Shown: positions 7,621 through 18,411, numbered from the stretch's first letter. The stretch is DNA of 25,499 nucleotides from Chara braunii (GCA_003427395.1 BFEA01000066.1:3195855-3221353), one strand, 5' to 3'. The notes: generated by a model not told the origin, from the sequence alone. Made by a program: numbers and translations.

Positions 7621-8552
7621 TTGACGTGGCCATAGCCACATTGATTTTGACATTGATAGGAGTGTGGGCGAGGAGGAGGATCCAAACTGTGAGATTGGTG
7701 TGTGTGATGAGGAGAAGCTTACCTGGAATTACCTGTGATGTCGCTTGTGCTTCGCTGCTCATTTCCAAGAGGAAGATCTGCACCATCCTCCTTGATTGCT
7801 GCTGACGTGGATGGAGCATGGGCGCCCTGTTGCGACCTGTTCGTTGTATATGTCAGAGATCTTCAGGGGAGAACTGTATTGTTGAGGTGGCGAGTGAGGG
7901 AGATGCACAAGGAGGAAGTGCGCTCGAGGAGGAAGTGCGCTTGAGGAGGAAGTGCACTTGATGAAGCATGGGTGCCCTGTTGGCGAGAGATTTGCTGATG
8001 TGGCACCGGGGAAGAGACTGGCGAGACATTTGCTGATGTGGAAGGGGGAGGAGAGAAGGCCCTTACCTGCTGACATGGACATTCCTTCGGCGTTGACGCT
8101 GGTAGTGGCTTGCTGACGTGGCAGGCTTGATAGCGTTATTGAACTTTCCTCCTCCAGAGGTGTTTCTTGTTGACATGTCACGCTGCCTACTGAGGTGGCA
8201 GCGCACGTAGGGGCTGGCGTGACACCTTCCTAAAGAAACGGCGAGGTACATAGGATGACGTGGCATTTTCTTAGTGTTGCGAGGTACCTCCAGTGACACG
8301 GCACCTTGCTGAAGTGGCATCGAGTAACACAGGTTGATGCGACATTCCGGTGAGCAAATACGGTCCTGAGCGGTATTCCACTGCCCACGTGCTCCAAGTA
8401 GTACTCCATCACTGACGTGGCCTATAGATGGCCCCATGACGCCAACGTGGCAAAAAATGAAGCAGAAAGAGAGACTAGTGTGGACAATACCTTGCACGTG
8501 TGTGACCTGGCGTGCGGTACAGCACTAGAATACGCCATAGTGCCACGTGTCA
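7621..8552. promoter_or_regulatory. Array of TGACGTGGCA-like (bZIP C/G-box hybrid) motifs
   Basis: Exact TGACGTGGCA occurs at 8114-8123 and 8256-8265. Close variants lie at 7621, 7803, 7882, 7996, 8034, 8071, 8171, 8191, 8294, 8310, 8413 and 8443, and an inverted TGCCACGTGTCA at 8541-8552. TGACGTGG is a known plant bZIP (HY5/ABF/TGA-type) binding core. The array covers the end of the 5' LTR and the leader before gag. Several copies on the minus strand are preceded by GCAG/CAGCA, so it may also be read as a degenerate minisatellite. Confidence 0.5.
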
Positions 8553-8927
8553 GGGCATGTGTCTGGTCATACAGCTATCTGCAAGAAAGACAGCAAAGGA
8601 GAGCAGCACTTGCTTGGTTCGGTGTTGCTGATTGACTTTGTGTACTTGTCTTGGGTTGTCGTATGGATGGTTGCAGTCTCACCATTCTTTATGTTGGTTT
8701 GATCTCACTGGCTGTGGCTGCAGAACCTGAACAGTCTCTTGGAGTCGAACATCATCAGTCAAAAACTAGAAGATAATAGATTTAGAAATTTTGAGAAATT
8801 CAAATTCTGCATTTAATTATTGTATTTCTTCATTTCTTGCTATATTATTGAAAATTCCTTTGTGGTGAGGCTGTGGAATCTACAACTGACTTTTTAAGTT
8901 CGTTGTGCGACATTCTCATTTGCAAAA

Positions 8928-10741
8928 ATGGCTTGCCTTAAGACTTGGTTGTCGACATTCATCCTGACTAGGTTCATCCCTCATATTTTCTTCCCCATCT
9001 CTTTCAATTTCTTCCCTGATCAAGAAAAAGAAGTGTTGAGAACAAGACGACAAATTGATGACAAATGGCAGCGAATGTTGGACCGTCTTCGCCAACTGAT
9101 CACAAAGTTGCACGACGCTGATCCAGACACTGAACAGCATGTACGCAATCAGTTTGATCTGCGTGCCGCAGAGGACAAACTATTGAAGATTGAAACTGTT
9201 GTTGAGATGCTGGAAACCAATGGATGCGTGCAACAGACTGTTGATCCAGCTCGTTTGAGCCTCAATCATTTTGTTGCCGAACAGTTTGCGAAGATAGTCG
9301 GGCACGAAATCAAAGAGGAATAGAAGGGGGAACCAAGTGACAAGAAAGAAGAACCAGAACTGAGTGAAGAGATCATGGATGTCACCATTAAGCAACTGCA
9401 AGATGCATTGGAAGCAGAGATAAAGAAGAAGCAAGCCTATCAGAGAACGAAAAGAGAAAAAAACGCAAGAAAGAAAGGTCAAAGAAATAAAACAAAAAAC
9501 TAATATTGGTTCGGAACTGATTTGGCGTCCGAAAAATAAAATAAAATAAAAGAAGAAGATTTGGCGTCTGTAATGGGGAACATGGTGGCCTATCACATCT
9601 GAGGAACAAAATCAATTACGTCACCGCCAAACTCCAGACGGTGACCAGACTTGTGAAAGGAAAGAAGAAGGTGGTGCAAGAAGAGAGAGAAGAAGAAGAA
9701 GCAAAAATCACAGGAGAAATTGATGAAGGACGTCATGAAACCCCGTACACCCAAAGAAACAGAATCCCCCAAAAATGGAACGACAAAGTAAGAAGATGAA
9801 TGGGAGAAACTGAAGAGGAAAGAAAAGGTGAAAATGAAATTGCCTTTCACTTGCAATGGAAAGAAAGGAGAGCATTCGTTGGTTTGGATTGTGGAGATTC
9901 AAACGTATTGTTCGACCACCCTTGTTGCTGAAGAAAGTCAAGTGGCGTTCTCCACTTCTTGCCTTGGGAAAGTTGCCAAGGCGTGAGTGTTGTCTGAGGC
10001 CAACGCTATTGGCTTCGAAGACATCGGCGACTGTGCAAAGACAATGACCCTGCGGTAATTTTTTCAGAAAATAAAGGAGAGATTCCTCGACAAAACGGTC
10101 ATCGACAAGGCCTCTACGAACTAACCACGACAGGGCAAACGTGTTGGACCATTGTGGATACTTTGTCTCGAGAAGTTGATCGTCTGCTGCAGGTATTGTA
10201 CATCTTTTTACGCGCTTTGCTTAACCGACAAGGGATCAACTTGTGGCCGAGGCAAAGTGAGAGAAGTATAATTATTGGCAATTTTGAGACCTTGCTCTTT
10301 AGGGAGAGAAAATAATCGGCCAGGTCAAAGGCTCGTATGTTAGTGTAGGGGGGGGGAATCAAGTGGGAACGGGAAAAGAATTGTATGGAGACACAAACAA
10401 CCGGATCACCTCCTTGTCGTTTTTTATGACGAGACGAGGGAGAGGTGGCCCCTCGAGAAAATCGAGGGTGAAACTAGTAGTGGCGGTGAGTCGGGAAATA
10501 GTGACGTAACTGCTATGGTGTTTAACAAGGGAGGCACTGACAATGGAGAAGTATGGAAGAAGAGGTTACGCTCCTTTCTATAACATTTTGGCATACCTTC
10601 GAGGAAGTCGGGAGAAACGGCATAACCCAGAAGATGTGGCAGGATCAAATGGACAATCATCAGTGCCTCAAGTGTGGCACTGAGGGACATATTATTTCAT
10701 GGTGTCCCTTGATTCGGAACCCAAAAGGGAGTGGCCAGTAG
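8928..10741 (+). pseudogene. Element A gag (degenerate)
   Basis: The start ATG at 8928 has a good context (A at -3, G at +4). Residues 30-130 are charged and helical (EKEVLRTRRQ, then HVRNQFDLRAAEDKL). A TAG at 9321-9323 interrupts, but the same frame stays open to about 9503 with a K/E/Q-rich stretch. Further gag pieces follow in shifted frames: a segment around TCNGKKGEHS and VAFSTSCLGK (about 9850-10030), then LTTTGQ to SREVDRLLQV (about 10120-10195). The region ends with an intact CCHC zinc knuckle, C-LK-C-GTEG-H-IISW-C, at 10664-10705, which is the nucleocapsid RNA-binding motif. The N-terminal part does not resemble the gag of element B. Confidence 0.7.
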
Positions 10742-11533
10742 GAGTAGCATCTGCTCCTATTGAGCTGGAAGGTTTGGATAATGATGTGGTGGCGCCCCAA
10801 ACCCCTTTCAACCCTCCAGTTCGCATTGCAGAGGATGACTCTTTTTCAGCCCCTCATCCAGATCGCCTTGAACATGCGTTGTGTAGAGTCTCACTCGGTG
10901 AGTCCCTTGAGAAACTTGGAAACAAACTAGTCCATCTGAGAAGTTTCTGGGTTAAGAAAGCAAAAAACAAAGGCAACTTGTTGTTTGGAGACGTAGAGAT
11001 TGGTAGAACACTGACGGGTGTTTTACTTGCTCTGGGGTCAACTAAGCCCTATATATCAAAGAAAACCATTCAGAAGATATATCTTGTGATGAGGGTCAAA
11101 AAGTTGCCTAGGCCTGTCGTGTCAATGCTAGCAAACCAAAGCACCATAGCAGCCTCACATTGCTCGAAAATATGAAATGTTATTTTAAAAGTTCATGAAG
11201 GGAGAAATTTTGCATGAGGTAACATATCTTATTTGACAAAGCACCATAACAGCCTCACATTATGTGGAAGATATGAAATCTTATTTTAAAACTCATGAAG
11301 GGAGAAATTTTGCATGAGGTAACATTTCTAATTTGATTACGAGGAGGCTGGCCCATATATCAGGTATAAAGAGAAGATTGTTAAATTAAGAAATGAAAAA
11401 CAAGAAATTAAATTAATCAAGTTATTTCATAAGTTTGGATCGGACTCATCACTGTTTTTTTGCTGCATGAGTCTACCTGTCTTTCGAAGTATGATAACGA
11501 AGAAGAAGTTGGCACAGGAAGTGATGATGGTAC
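10742..11533 (+). pseudogene. Element A aspartic protease region (inactive)
   Basis: The segment aligns with element B's protease. LEKLGNKL to GDVEIGRTLTG matches B's linker and the strand before the active site. Where B has DSGASRSYIS, A has ALGSTKPYIS: the catalytic Asp of the D-S/T-G motif is gone. The following SMLANQSTI matches B's SVLADNRTM. Immediately after this a 100-bp segment is duplicated in tandem (11141-11240 and 11241-11340) and the frame is lost. The region from 11341 to 11533 is AT-rich and barely alignable. Confidence 0.65.
11141..11340. repeat. 100-bp tandem duplication in the protease region
   Basis: GCACCATA(G/A)CAGCCTCACAT begins each copy (11141 and 11241). The copies share most bases through GGGAGAAATTTTGCATGAGG. 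Period is exactly 100 bp, so it breaks the reading frame. Confidence 0.85.
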
Positions 11534-12480
11534 TTGTCAAGAATGTGGGCGAGTGTTCAACTTCCTACCCTCCTATTGAGAAACTTTTTTGTGAGTATTA
11601 AGGACCGACAAACTAAACCTATAGGAGTTATTGAGAAAACTATAAAACACACAGTTGAGATTATTCTTGATAGTAAGATTCCCAAAGGACCGGTCTACCA
11701 CATGTCCCCACGGGAATTGGAAGAGTTAAAGAAAAAATTGCATAAACTTATTGAGAAATGATGAGTTAGGCCGAGTTTCTTGTCATATGGTGCACCAGTA
11801 CTTTTTGTGTCTAAAAAGGAAGGTGAGCTCAGATTGTGCATCCACTACCGAGGAAAGAACTCCGTAACTGTGGAACCTCCTCTCGGACTGATGATTTGCT
11901 TAACCGACTTCAGGGTTGTAAGTTTTTCAGTTAGATCGATATGAAGTCAGACTACCATCAGATCGAGGTGCCCCTTGAGGATCAACACAAGAGGGTGTTT
12001 CGAACGGGGTATGGTCATTATGATTTCATAGTCGTGCCTTTGGTAATACAAACGCCCCTGCAACCTTTGAACGGTCTATGAATGAACTTTTTCGTGAGTG
12101 GCTCGATCAGTTCGTACTTATGTATCTCAACGACATTCTCGCCTACAACAAGACGTTGGACGACCATGAGGAGCATCTGTGAATGGTCTTGCAGAAGTCC
12201 CGCGAGGGTAACTTCAAGTTGAACCCCAAAAAATCAGAGTTTGCAAAATCCAAAGTTTTATACCTCGGAGGTGTCGTAAACGAAGATGGACTAAGCCCAA
12301 AAATGAGAGAAATTGTTGCAATCAGGGATTGGTCTAAGCCAAGAACCTAATTGAACTGTGCTCCTTTTTAGGATTGGCAGGCCACTATCGGAAGTTCGTG
12401 AGGAACTTCTCCAGTATAGCAGCCCCAATTAGGAGGTTACTGAAAAGGGGTATTGTTTGGCTATGGGATAAAGATGTGAG
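11534..12480 (+). pseudogene. Element A reverse transcriptase (inactive)
   Basis: Blocks follow in family order: [20 protein letters not shown] (about 11690-11745), then [16 protein letters not shown] and CIHYRG in place of B's CIDYRG (about 11790-11855). [12 protein letters not shown] follows (about 11935-11970), then YGHYDF (about 12008-12025) with a frameshift just after, and the catalytic YLDD box as YLND at 12123-12134. The connection LGGVV, then GLAGHYRKFVRNFSSIAAP is also present. One of the two metal-binding aspartates of the box is replaced by Asn. At least three frameshifts and several stops are present. A keeps the YDFIVVPFG-type block that element B has lost. Confidence 0.75.
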
Positions 12481-12503
12481 TCGTCGTTTAAAAAATTGAA
12501 GTA

Positions 12504-12900
12504 TTGCAGACTCACTACCTTGTTCTAAAAATTGGTGATCCCTCATTTTTGTTTGTCGTCACCACTTACGCCAATCAGTATGGGATCGGTGCGGTCTTTC
12601 AGCGAAATGATGGTAAGGGGTACATACCGATTAAGTTTATGTCTTGGCACCTACCCTATGAGAAAGTGGCTAACTCCACCTATGAGAGAGAGTTGTTTGC
12701 AGACGCTAACAACGTGGAAGCATTATTTGTTGGGCAGACACTTCAAGGTCTACTCCGACCATAAGACACTAGAGTGGCTCAAAACACAACCACGACTGTC
12801 TGGTAAACTACCGTGATGGTCTGCTATCATATATACCTTTGACTTGGAGTTGAAGTACAATGTGGTAGCTGACGCTCTTCCGTAGATCTGACTTCTTTGG
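12504..12900 (+). pseudogene. Element A RNase H (inactive)
   Basis: LKIGDPSFLFVVTTYANQYGIGAVFQRNDGKGY corresponds to B's TTDASQYGIGGVLQQDDG region (here read as consecutive short blocks). The catalytic Asp of TTDAS is Tyr (codon 12567-12569). STYEREL keeps the catalytic Glu. KVYSDHKTLEWL is present after a frameshift, and a remnant of VVADAL is visible near 12862-12880. Confidence 0.7.
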
Positions 12901-14372
12901 AACTATCGTAACTTACCATGATATGGGAAGCGAATTGAAAGATAAAATCATAGATGGGTGCGCTAAAACAAAATATGGTAACCTATGATAGAGTCTCTGA
13001 AAACGAAACCCCGAACGTTTTCCAGACTATAAGATGATCGATGACATACTCTTCTTGATAGACGAAAGTGGGCAGCGAGTTTGCGTTCCCTGCGACGAAG
13101 CAGTGAAGAGCTTGATTTTGGGTATAAATGTTACGTGACTGAAGGTCACTTTGGCTTCAAGGAAACATTTGCTAACGTTTGGAAATAGTTGGAGTGACAA
13201 GGAATGGAAGAAAACACATTAACATACATGAGAACTTGTCTTGTGTGCTAAAGGAACAAGCCGTCTCATGAGAATCCACTTGGACAATTGAGACCACTTC
13301 CCATCCCCAACGGACCAGATGAGTCTATCTCTAACGATGTCATGAATCTCAATTGAGACCACTTCCCATCCCCAACAGACCAGATGAGTCTATCTCTAAC
13401 GATTTCATGAATCTCACCAGGAGTTGGAATGAGAATAGTCAAGTGATGGTCATTGTCAATCGTTATCTGTTGAAGCTAAAAGTGAACTCTTCGTCCAAAA
13501 ATTCCAGATGCGATGGGTTTCCGAGTATGGGTTTCCTAGGACTATCGTATCTGATAGAGATGTAAGATTCATTGGGGAATAGTAGCAGAAGTTGACGAGT
13601 GTCTATGACACCAGACTAACCATGTCGTGAATAAATTGTGCCAACAACTTGCACATGTATTTGACACCAAACCAAGTGGATTGGGATGAAAACCTGTCTA
13701 AGATAGCTACTACATGTAATAACAGTGCTCACACAGAAACACATAAAGGTTGGCAACGTGAAAGGCCTATCGGGACCAGATCCAAAGGTTGTCCCAGGAA
13801 CCCGATAATTTGCAGTTTTGTATGAACAAGATATTGCAAAAGTCAAAGAAAATATTAAGAAAGCCCAGACTCAAATGATTGAGCAAGCCAACAAGCATCG
13901 CAAGCCTGCTCACTTCCAAGAAGGTGATTTAGTTTGGATAAAATCCAATGAATTTTCTTTGGAGGAAAACATATCTCATAAATTGTTGCCTGTCTATTTT
14001 GGACCTTGGGAAGTTCTCAAAGTTATTGGGGACGCCAATGGACCTTCCTACCGCATTTGATATACCCCCACACTTGAAAACATACCTTGTCTTCCATGCA
14101 TCTAAGCTGCTACCCTACGATGAAGGTCAAGATTTCCCAAATAGACCGTCAATGTTTCCTCCTTCGATGACCGGTGGGTGCCCGGTTGAAAGAATAATTG
14201 ACCACGTTTTTTTTTTTACAGGTGGAAGAGGGAGACCGCAGAATAGTACGAGGTAATCTTTACTAACCAACCTGTATCAGAAGCTTGCTGGTTTAGTACG
14301 AAGGAATTGCTACCTACTGCACCTGACATTGTTGCAGCATATGAGTGTGGGTTGAGAGAAAGTCGAGCATGA
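12901..14372 (+). pseudogene. Element A integrase and chromodomain-like tail (degenerate)
   Basis: The N-terminal zinc finger is recognisable as CYVTEGHFGF (13129-13155), where the first His is Tyr as in element B. The core is fragmented: LRPLPIPN, then a 65-bp tandem duplication (13286-13415), then QVMVIVNR and TIVSDRD (about 13538-13560). The later part from EQDIAKVKENIKKAQ (13821) is well preserved: EQANKHRKPAHFQEGDLVWI, NISHKLLPVYFGPWEVLKV and, after a frameshift, VFHASKLLPYDEGQDFPNRP and VERIIDHVFF. After another shift the frame resumes as CWFSTKELLPTAPDIV and ends with TGA at 14370-14372. This tail corresponds to a divergent chromodomain-like region. Confidence 0.75.
13286..13415. repeat. 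65-bp tandem duplication in the integrase region
   Basis: Copies at 13286-13350 and 13351-13415 both start AATTGAGACC and differ at two positions (CGGACC/CAGACC and GATGTC/GATTTC). The length is not a multiple of three. Confidence 0.9.
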
Positions 14373-14419
14373 GAAGAACTTAATTTCTGTGATGAGACTC
14401 AAAATCGGGCCGGATGGAA

Positions 14420-15400
14420 TGCAATGACTCGCCTCAAATCTGCATAAGCCGTGGGCTCTAGGTTGTCACTTGTGATCAAAGGCCAGAAACGGGGGGGTGA
14501 CTCGCCTCGAATTTGCATAAGCCATGGGCTCTAGGTTGTCACTTTTGGTCAATGGCTCGAAATAGGGGTCAAAAGTTATGTCCTAAGTCTAAGAGAAGCC
14601 TTGGCAAGGGCCTGAGGCCAGGGGGTATCCAGGGCAGGGGCAGAATCAGCACTCAGAGGCTTTATGAGGAACAATTGACTGTGAGAAAATCAACAGTCAA
14701 ACCCATCATGGAAATCCAGGCCTAGTGGTCGAAGTCAACACGCTGGTCAGCCACGGCAGTAGATCAGATGCACATCATTGGTTATCTGCAGGTATCCAAA
14801 AGAATCCAGTCCAAGCGGGACACATGGGAAATCTGCAACTGCACAGCATTCAGGCCATTGGCTTTCGATTGATCTGGGTCGTCGACCCTGGAGACCAGAG
14901 GCTGGTCAACGTGAGTCAACACTATAAGTTGATCCAACCTCTGCTTGGAGAGCATTTTGCCTTGTGTATTTTGCCTTGCGCTGGCTTGTTGCTGGTGCGA
15001 CAATGCAAGGTTGTTGGAGCTTTATGCTGGCGCCGGATTTAAAGTGTGGGGGCCAGCCTTGAGGGAGATTATGCTGATATGGCTATAGCCACATTGATTT
15101 CGACATTGATAGGAGTGTGGGCGAGGAGGAGGAGATCTAGATTGTGAGATTGGTGTGTGTGATGAGGAGAAGCTTACCGGGACGTATCTGTAACGTCGCG
15201 TGTGCTGTACTGCTCGTCTCCAAGAGGAAGGTCTGCGTCTTCCTCCTTGAGTCCTTGATTGCTGCTGACATGGATGGAGGATGGCCCTGTTGTGACCTGT
15301 TCGTTGTATATCTTAGAGATCGTTAGGGGAGAAATGTATTGTTGATGTGGCGAGTGATGGAGACGCCCGAGGAGGAAGTGGGCTTGAGGAGGGACTTCTG
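14420..15400 (+). repeat. Element A 3' LTR (alignable part)
   Basis: Begins TGCAATGACTCGCC immediately after GGATGGAA. It matches the 5' LTR in order, including CTATAAG at 14922-14928 in the identical 51-bp block and the GAGGAGGAAGTG-type end. Its first 73 bp are tandemly duplicated (14425-14497 and 14498-14570), which the 5' LTR lacks. After about 15400 a CT-rich stretch follows that has no partner at the 5' side. Confidence 0.8.
14425..14570. repeat. 73-bp tandem duplication at the start of the 3' LTR
   Basis: TGACTCGCCTC begins both copies (14425 and 14498). The first ends in a G7 run. The 5' LTR has a single copy, so the duplication arose after insertion. Confidence 0.85.
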
Positions 15401-15753
15401 CTTCGTTGATTCTTGTGGAAACTGTGCTCCCCCTCCTCTAAGTCTCTTCTCCCCCTCTCCTCTCTCTCTTCTCTAAGTTCGAGACATTGGGAGACTACAT
15501 GTACATGGGCATGGTTCCATAAACGATTTTTGGAGAGTAATGTTGCACTGAGTCAGACTTGTATTTCGACATTCATAAGCTTCTCATTTGAGGGAGGGGT
15601 GATCTTTCTCGAAGAATCCTAACATCCAATTTAGTATTTTTCCCATTTGGTTTGCCTCTCGAGGAGGTTGTAGGAATATGTGTTATCTGGCAAGTCATCT
15701 ATGATCCTGCGAAGGGTGGTCGAAAATTCGGTGGCCCTCGAAGACTGATGCTC

Positions 15754-15940
15754 GAGCAATGCTGGTCGGAGCCGGGGCCAGGTGGCGCAACTCTGTGACC
15801 TAGCTTAGTGGGGGGGTAAGGCCTGGTAGAGAGATCTGGGGGGTTGTTTGCGGGGGCGGTCTCAATGGTCATCGGGGGTCGTAACTGGAGCAATGCTGGC
15901 CGTTGCTGGAGCGAGGTGGTGCAACTTTGTAACCTAGCCT
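15754..15940. repeat. 53-bp direct repeats, 134 bp apart
   Basis: GAGCAATGCTGG begins both copies (15754 and 15888) and both end in TGCAACT/GCGCAACT...ACCTAGC. Differences are scattered single bases. Confidence 0.8.
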
Positions 15941-16151
15941 GCATGAGGCCGGGAAGAGCTTCGATTCGTGCTGAAAACAGCCATGTTGGGGGTAGTCGTA
16001 GGTGGATTGAATAGGTTTCACCTATCTGATTCGTGGTTGGGAGGCTTTTTGACACACATATTCTACTGACTTGGTAGAGTTCGAGTAGTGGACCATGAAT
16101 GTTTCAGAGTTCTTCCTTTTTCTTTAATTGTTCTTAGCCGAAGCCAGGTAA

Positions 16152-16264
16152 TGGCCCCGATAGCTCATTTTTGTATCCTGATAAGGGACGCTGGGCTCGG
16201 TTCCCAGCCGTGTTGCTCCCACACTTGGAGCATCGTCTCATGAAAAAAAAAAAAAAAAAAAAAA
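16152..16264 (+). mobile_element. tRNA-derived SINE-like element with A22 tail
   Basis: The head reads GGCCCCGATAGCTCA (tRNA 5' end and A-box-like). A T-arm-like hairpin CTGGG-CTCGGTT-CCCAG follows, whose GGCTCGGTTCC matches the B-box consensus at 9 of 11 positions. A short body contains a 6-bp hairpin TGCTCC/GGAGCA, then 22 A (16243-16264). GTCTCAT occurs just before the tail (16235-16241) and again immediately after it (16265-16271). A short Pol III-derived retroposon is the simplest reading. Confidence 0.5.
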
Positions 16265-17188
16265 GTCTCATTTGTTTGGGTTTATTGCATAAGAAACACC
16301 ACGTATAATATCATACCATCGCTTTTGATGATCGGATTGAGTTCACAAGAGGTTCTGCTGTCAGAGTTCTTGAAACAACACGGATTACATATTATTAGTT
16401 TGTGTTCAAGTACGCATCATGTATAAATGATATGATCACACGCTGCGCACCAAATTGCAAACGAAGCGTGCAATCGTGCAGAGTCGTGAAATGCCGATGG
16501 TTGGGCGTTACGAAATATTCCCAAACAAAATAATTGATGCAGGTGTGCTGAAAAGTAAACTGGTGTGCCCGCATTCCACGCTGAAGTACACAGCCGTGGT
16601 GGACATTGCACCTCTCAGAACACAAGAATGATATGGTTGTTTCAACAAAACATTACACCCATCAAAACATTACGATCATTTAATATCACAGGTTAACTTG
16701 ATGGAAGATTAGGAGGTAAGCCTGAGGTAAGCCTGTTTCAATTTTGGATCTACTCATCTGGCAGAAAAGGGGCTGTTCTGGTGACAGTCTGTACACACAC
16801 ACACACAGGTTTCTCGGGCTGTGTATCTCCCATAGTGGGGATGATTGGTTCACGTAAGTGAGGATTTTGTGAAGACTGGGGTTGTGCCCCGAATCCCAAG
16901 ATGATCGTTCGGGCCCACAGACCCAGAGCTTGCAGCGCATAAAGTCGAGCCTGAGCTTGACTTTCAGGCCTTCGGAGGAGACCAGGATGTCATCCGGGAG
17001 CATTGTCGAGGCCAGACTTGGCTTTACGGGCATCCTTATAGTGTTGTGAATGCTCCCACACGTTTCAACCATTTATATTGTCACAGAGAACTGTCCGATG
17101 AACTGTAGACACACAGGGAGAAAATGACAAGACACTGCGGGCTGTGTTGGACTGTTTCATCAAAGTTTCACCTACACATCAATTGGTT

Positions 17189-17189
<1 letters not shown>

Positions 17190-17273
<84 letters not shown>
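17190..17273. repeat. (CA)42 microsatellite
   Basis: Uninterrupted CA dinucleotides over 84 bp. Confidence 0.97.
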
Positions 17274-17275
<2 letters not shown>

Positions 17276-18134
17276 GGTTGGATATGTTTTTCTGTTTGGT
17301 TTATTATACACAGCCTAATACTTCGCCCTGCTTTAGAGCATGGGCTGTCTTTTTGATAAGGAATGTTTGTGGGTGGCCCCAATTTTTTGGGGGGAAGGGA
17401 ATGTATGTTTGGAGTTTTTGCCATAGTATTTCGCGAGGAGGCTCATAGAGTGTTTTTGTGGGTGTCATTCCCGTGGGCTGCTTTTTTGGAGCACAAGGAA
17501 GAAATGGGGGCTTCTAGGGTGTTTTAAGGAATAGCGCTTCTGGTGTCACCTGAAGATCTTTTGGTGTTTGGAATTATGGCACTCTATACACTCCAGGGCT
17601 AGACAAAGTGAAATGGAGGATGTGTAGTTAGGGAGTGATAGAGATGGTGGTGATGTGAGCGAGTCGTTTGGGATGAATGGTAGTGCCAATGTTGTTGTGT
17701 CTGTGTAATCAATTTTGTATGGTTTTGTGTGCAATCAGACTCGTACTCATTCACACTTTTCATGCATGTAAACAGCAACGCAGCAAACTGGCGACATGCG
17801 CCCAATCAAAACTCAGAGATATGGCTTCCAGATACGAGTTCACTCTCAACTGGCTATGGCTTCAGCGCCCAAACAACTCAGTGTTCACATACATTGGATC
17901 ACCCTGGATATCCCACACGCGTAACTCTGAACACTCGCACATACACACACACGCTTCACTCTAACTACAGCTATGGCAGCTATGGCTGCCACTACCCTAT
18001 CGCTATGCTAACTCCTCCTCTCTCGCCCACTGCGTCCTCCGGGCTCATCTGCAGACCTCCTTGCACAAGTCGCTTGTGGCAGCGCTTCCGCATGGCTCAC
18101 GCAGGAATGAACGAAAGACTGGGCGGTGCCTCTT

Positions 18135-18142
18135 GATTTATA
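18135..18142 (-). promoter_or_regulatory. TATA box in the element B LTR
   Basis: TATAAATC on the minus strand, in a GC-richer surround, at the place expected for the LTR promoter. The transcription start would be about 30 nt further down (near 18105). Confidence 0.4.
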
Positions 18143-18411
18143 CTTCGAAAACTCGTTGGTCTGCCCTTTGCCATGGGCCCATGGTGCTCACAGTCCCCCC
18201 GTGGTACTTGCTGGACCGGAGTGGGACTGACTGGACCTTACCGCTGACTGACTGTGGACTCACTACTATCCTACCGAGATCGTACTGCGATTGCACTGCA
18301 GCTTAGTCCACCACTTGACTCCCCACTTAACCACTTGCCGACTTGTCGACCTTCTAGAAGGACTACAACTAGACTTCTGGAACTTGCTAAGACTTCTACT
18401 CTAAAGGTCGA

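Larger units (their letters stand above)
7051..7965 (+). repeat. Element A 5' LTR (alignable part)
   Basis: Starts TGCCATAACTCGGC and can be aligned with 14420-15400 almost throughout. By eye about nine in ten bases match over 7340-7505 against 14790-14957. A 51-bp block, 7434-7484, is identical in the 3' copy (14886-14936) and includes CTATAAG. Beyond about 7965 the two copies diverge and the 5' side continues into the TGACGTGG array. Confidence 0.8.
7051..15400 (+). mobile_element. Element A: old full-length Ty3/gypsy LTR retrotransposon
   Basis: Two homologous direct repeats (7051-7965 and 14420-15400) flank one continuous, badly broken gag-pol reading direction. The order is gag, protease, reverse transcriptase, RNase H, integrase, chromodomain-like tail, which is the Ty3/gypsy order. 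Pol aligns piecewise with element B on the other strand. Both repeat copies begin with TGC; the 3' copy follows a purine-rich GGATGGAA. Multiple frameshifts, stops and changed catalytic residues make it non-autonomous. The outer end of the LTRs could not be fixed because the copies stop aligning near 7965 and 15400. Confidence 0.85.
15401..17750. other. Unassigned region between elements A and B
   Basis: No gene is recognised. The region holds a CT-rich tract at 15428-15475, a pair of 53-bp direct repeats (15754-15806 and 15888-15940), a SINE-like insertion (16152-16264), a 16686-17072 minus-strand ORF of unknown nature, and a (CA)n tract (17190-17273). Confidence 0.5.

Noticed and set aside
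8741-8753. TGGAGTCGAAC as a primer binding site for element A
   Set aside because: It resembles a T-arm rather than the 3' acceptor end of a tRNA, and no LTR end with CA precedes it.
9180-9856. Phe-rich minus-strand ORFs, apparent membrane proteins
   Set aside because: They are the complement of the K/E-rich gag of element A.
15438-15442. CTAAG as the target-site duplication of element A (also at 7046-7050)
   Set aside because: It lies in CT-rich low-complexity DNA, no CA end precedes it, and the LTR outer end is unknown.
16425-16615. Open plus-strand frame ending VVDIAPLRTQE as a host exon
   Set aside because: About 65 codons with no splice sites or recognisable family; kept only as a weak possibility.
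16686-17072. Minus-strand ORF of 128 codons starting MVETCGS
   Set aside because: The middle looks protein-like (LPDDILVSSEG, LWVCGPERSSWDSG) but I know no family, and the end is translated CA-rich repeat.
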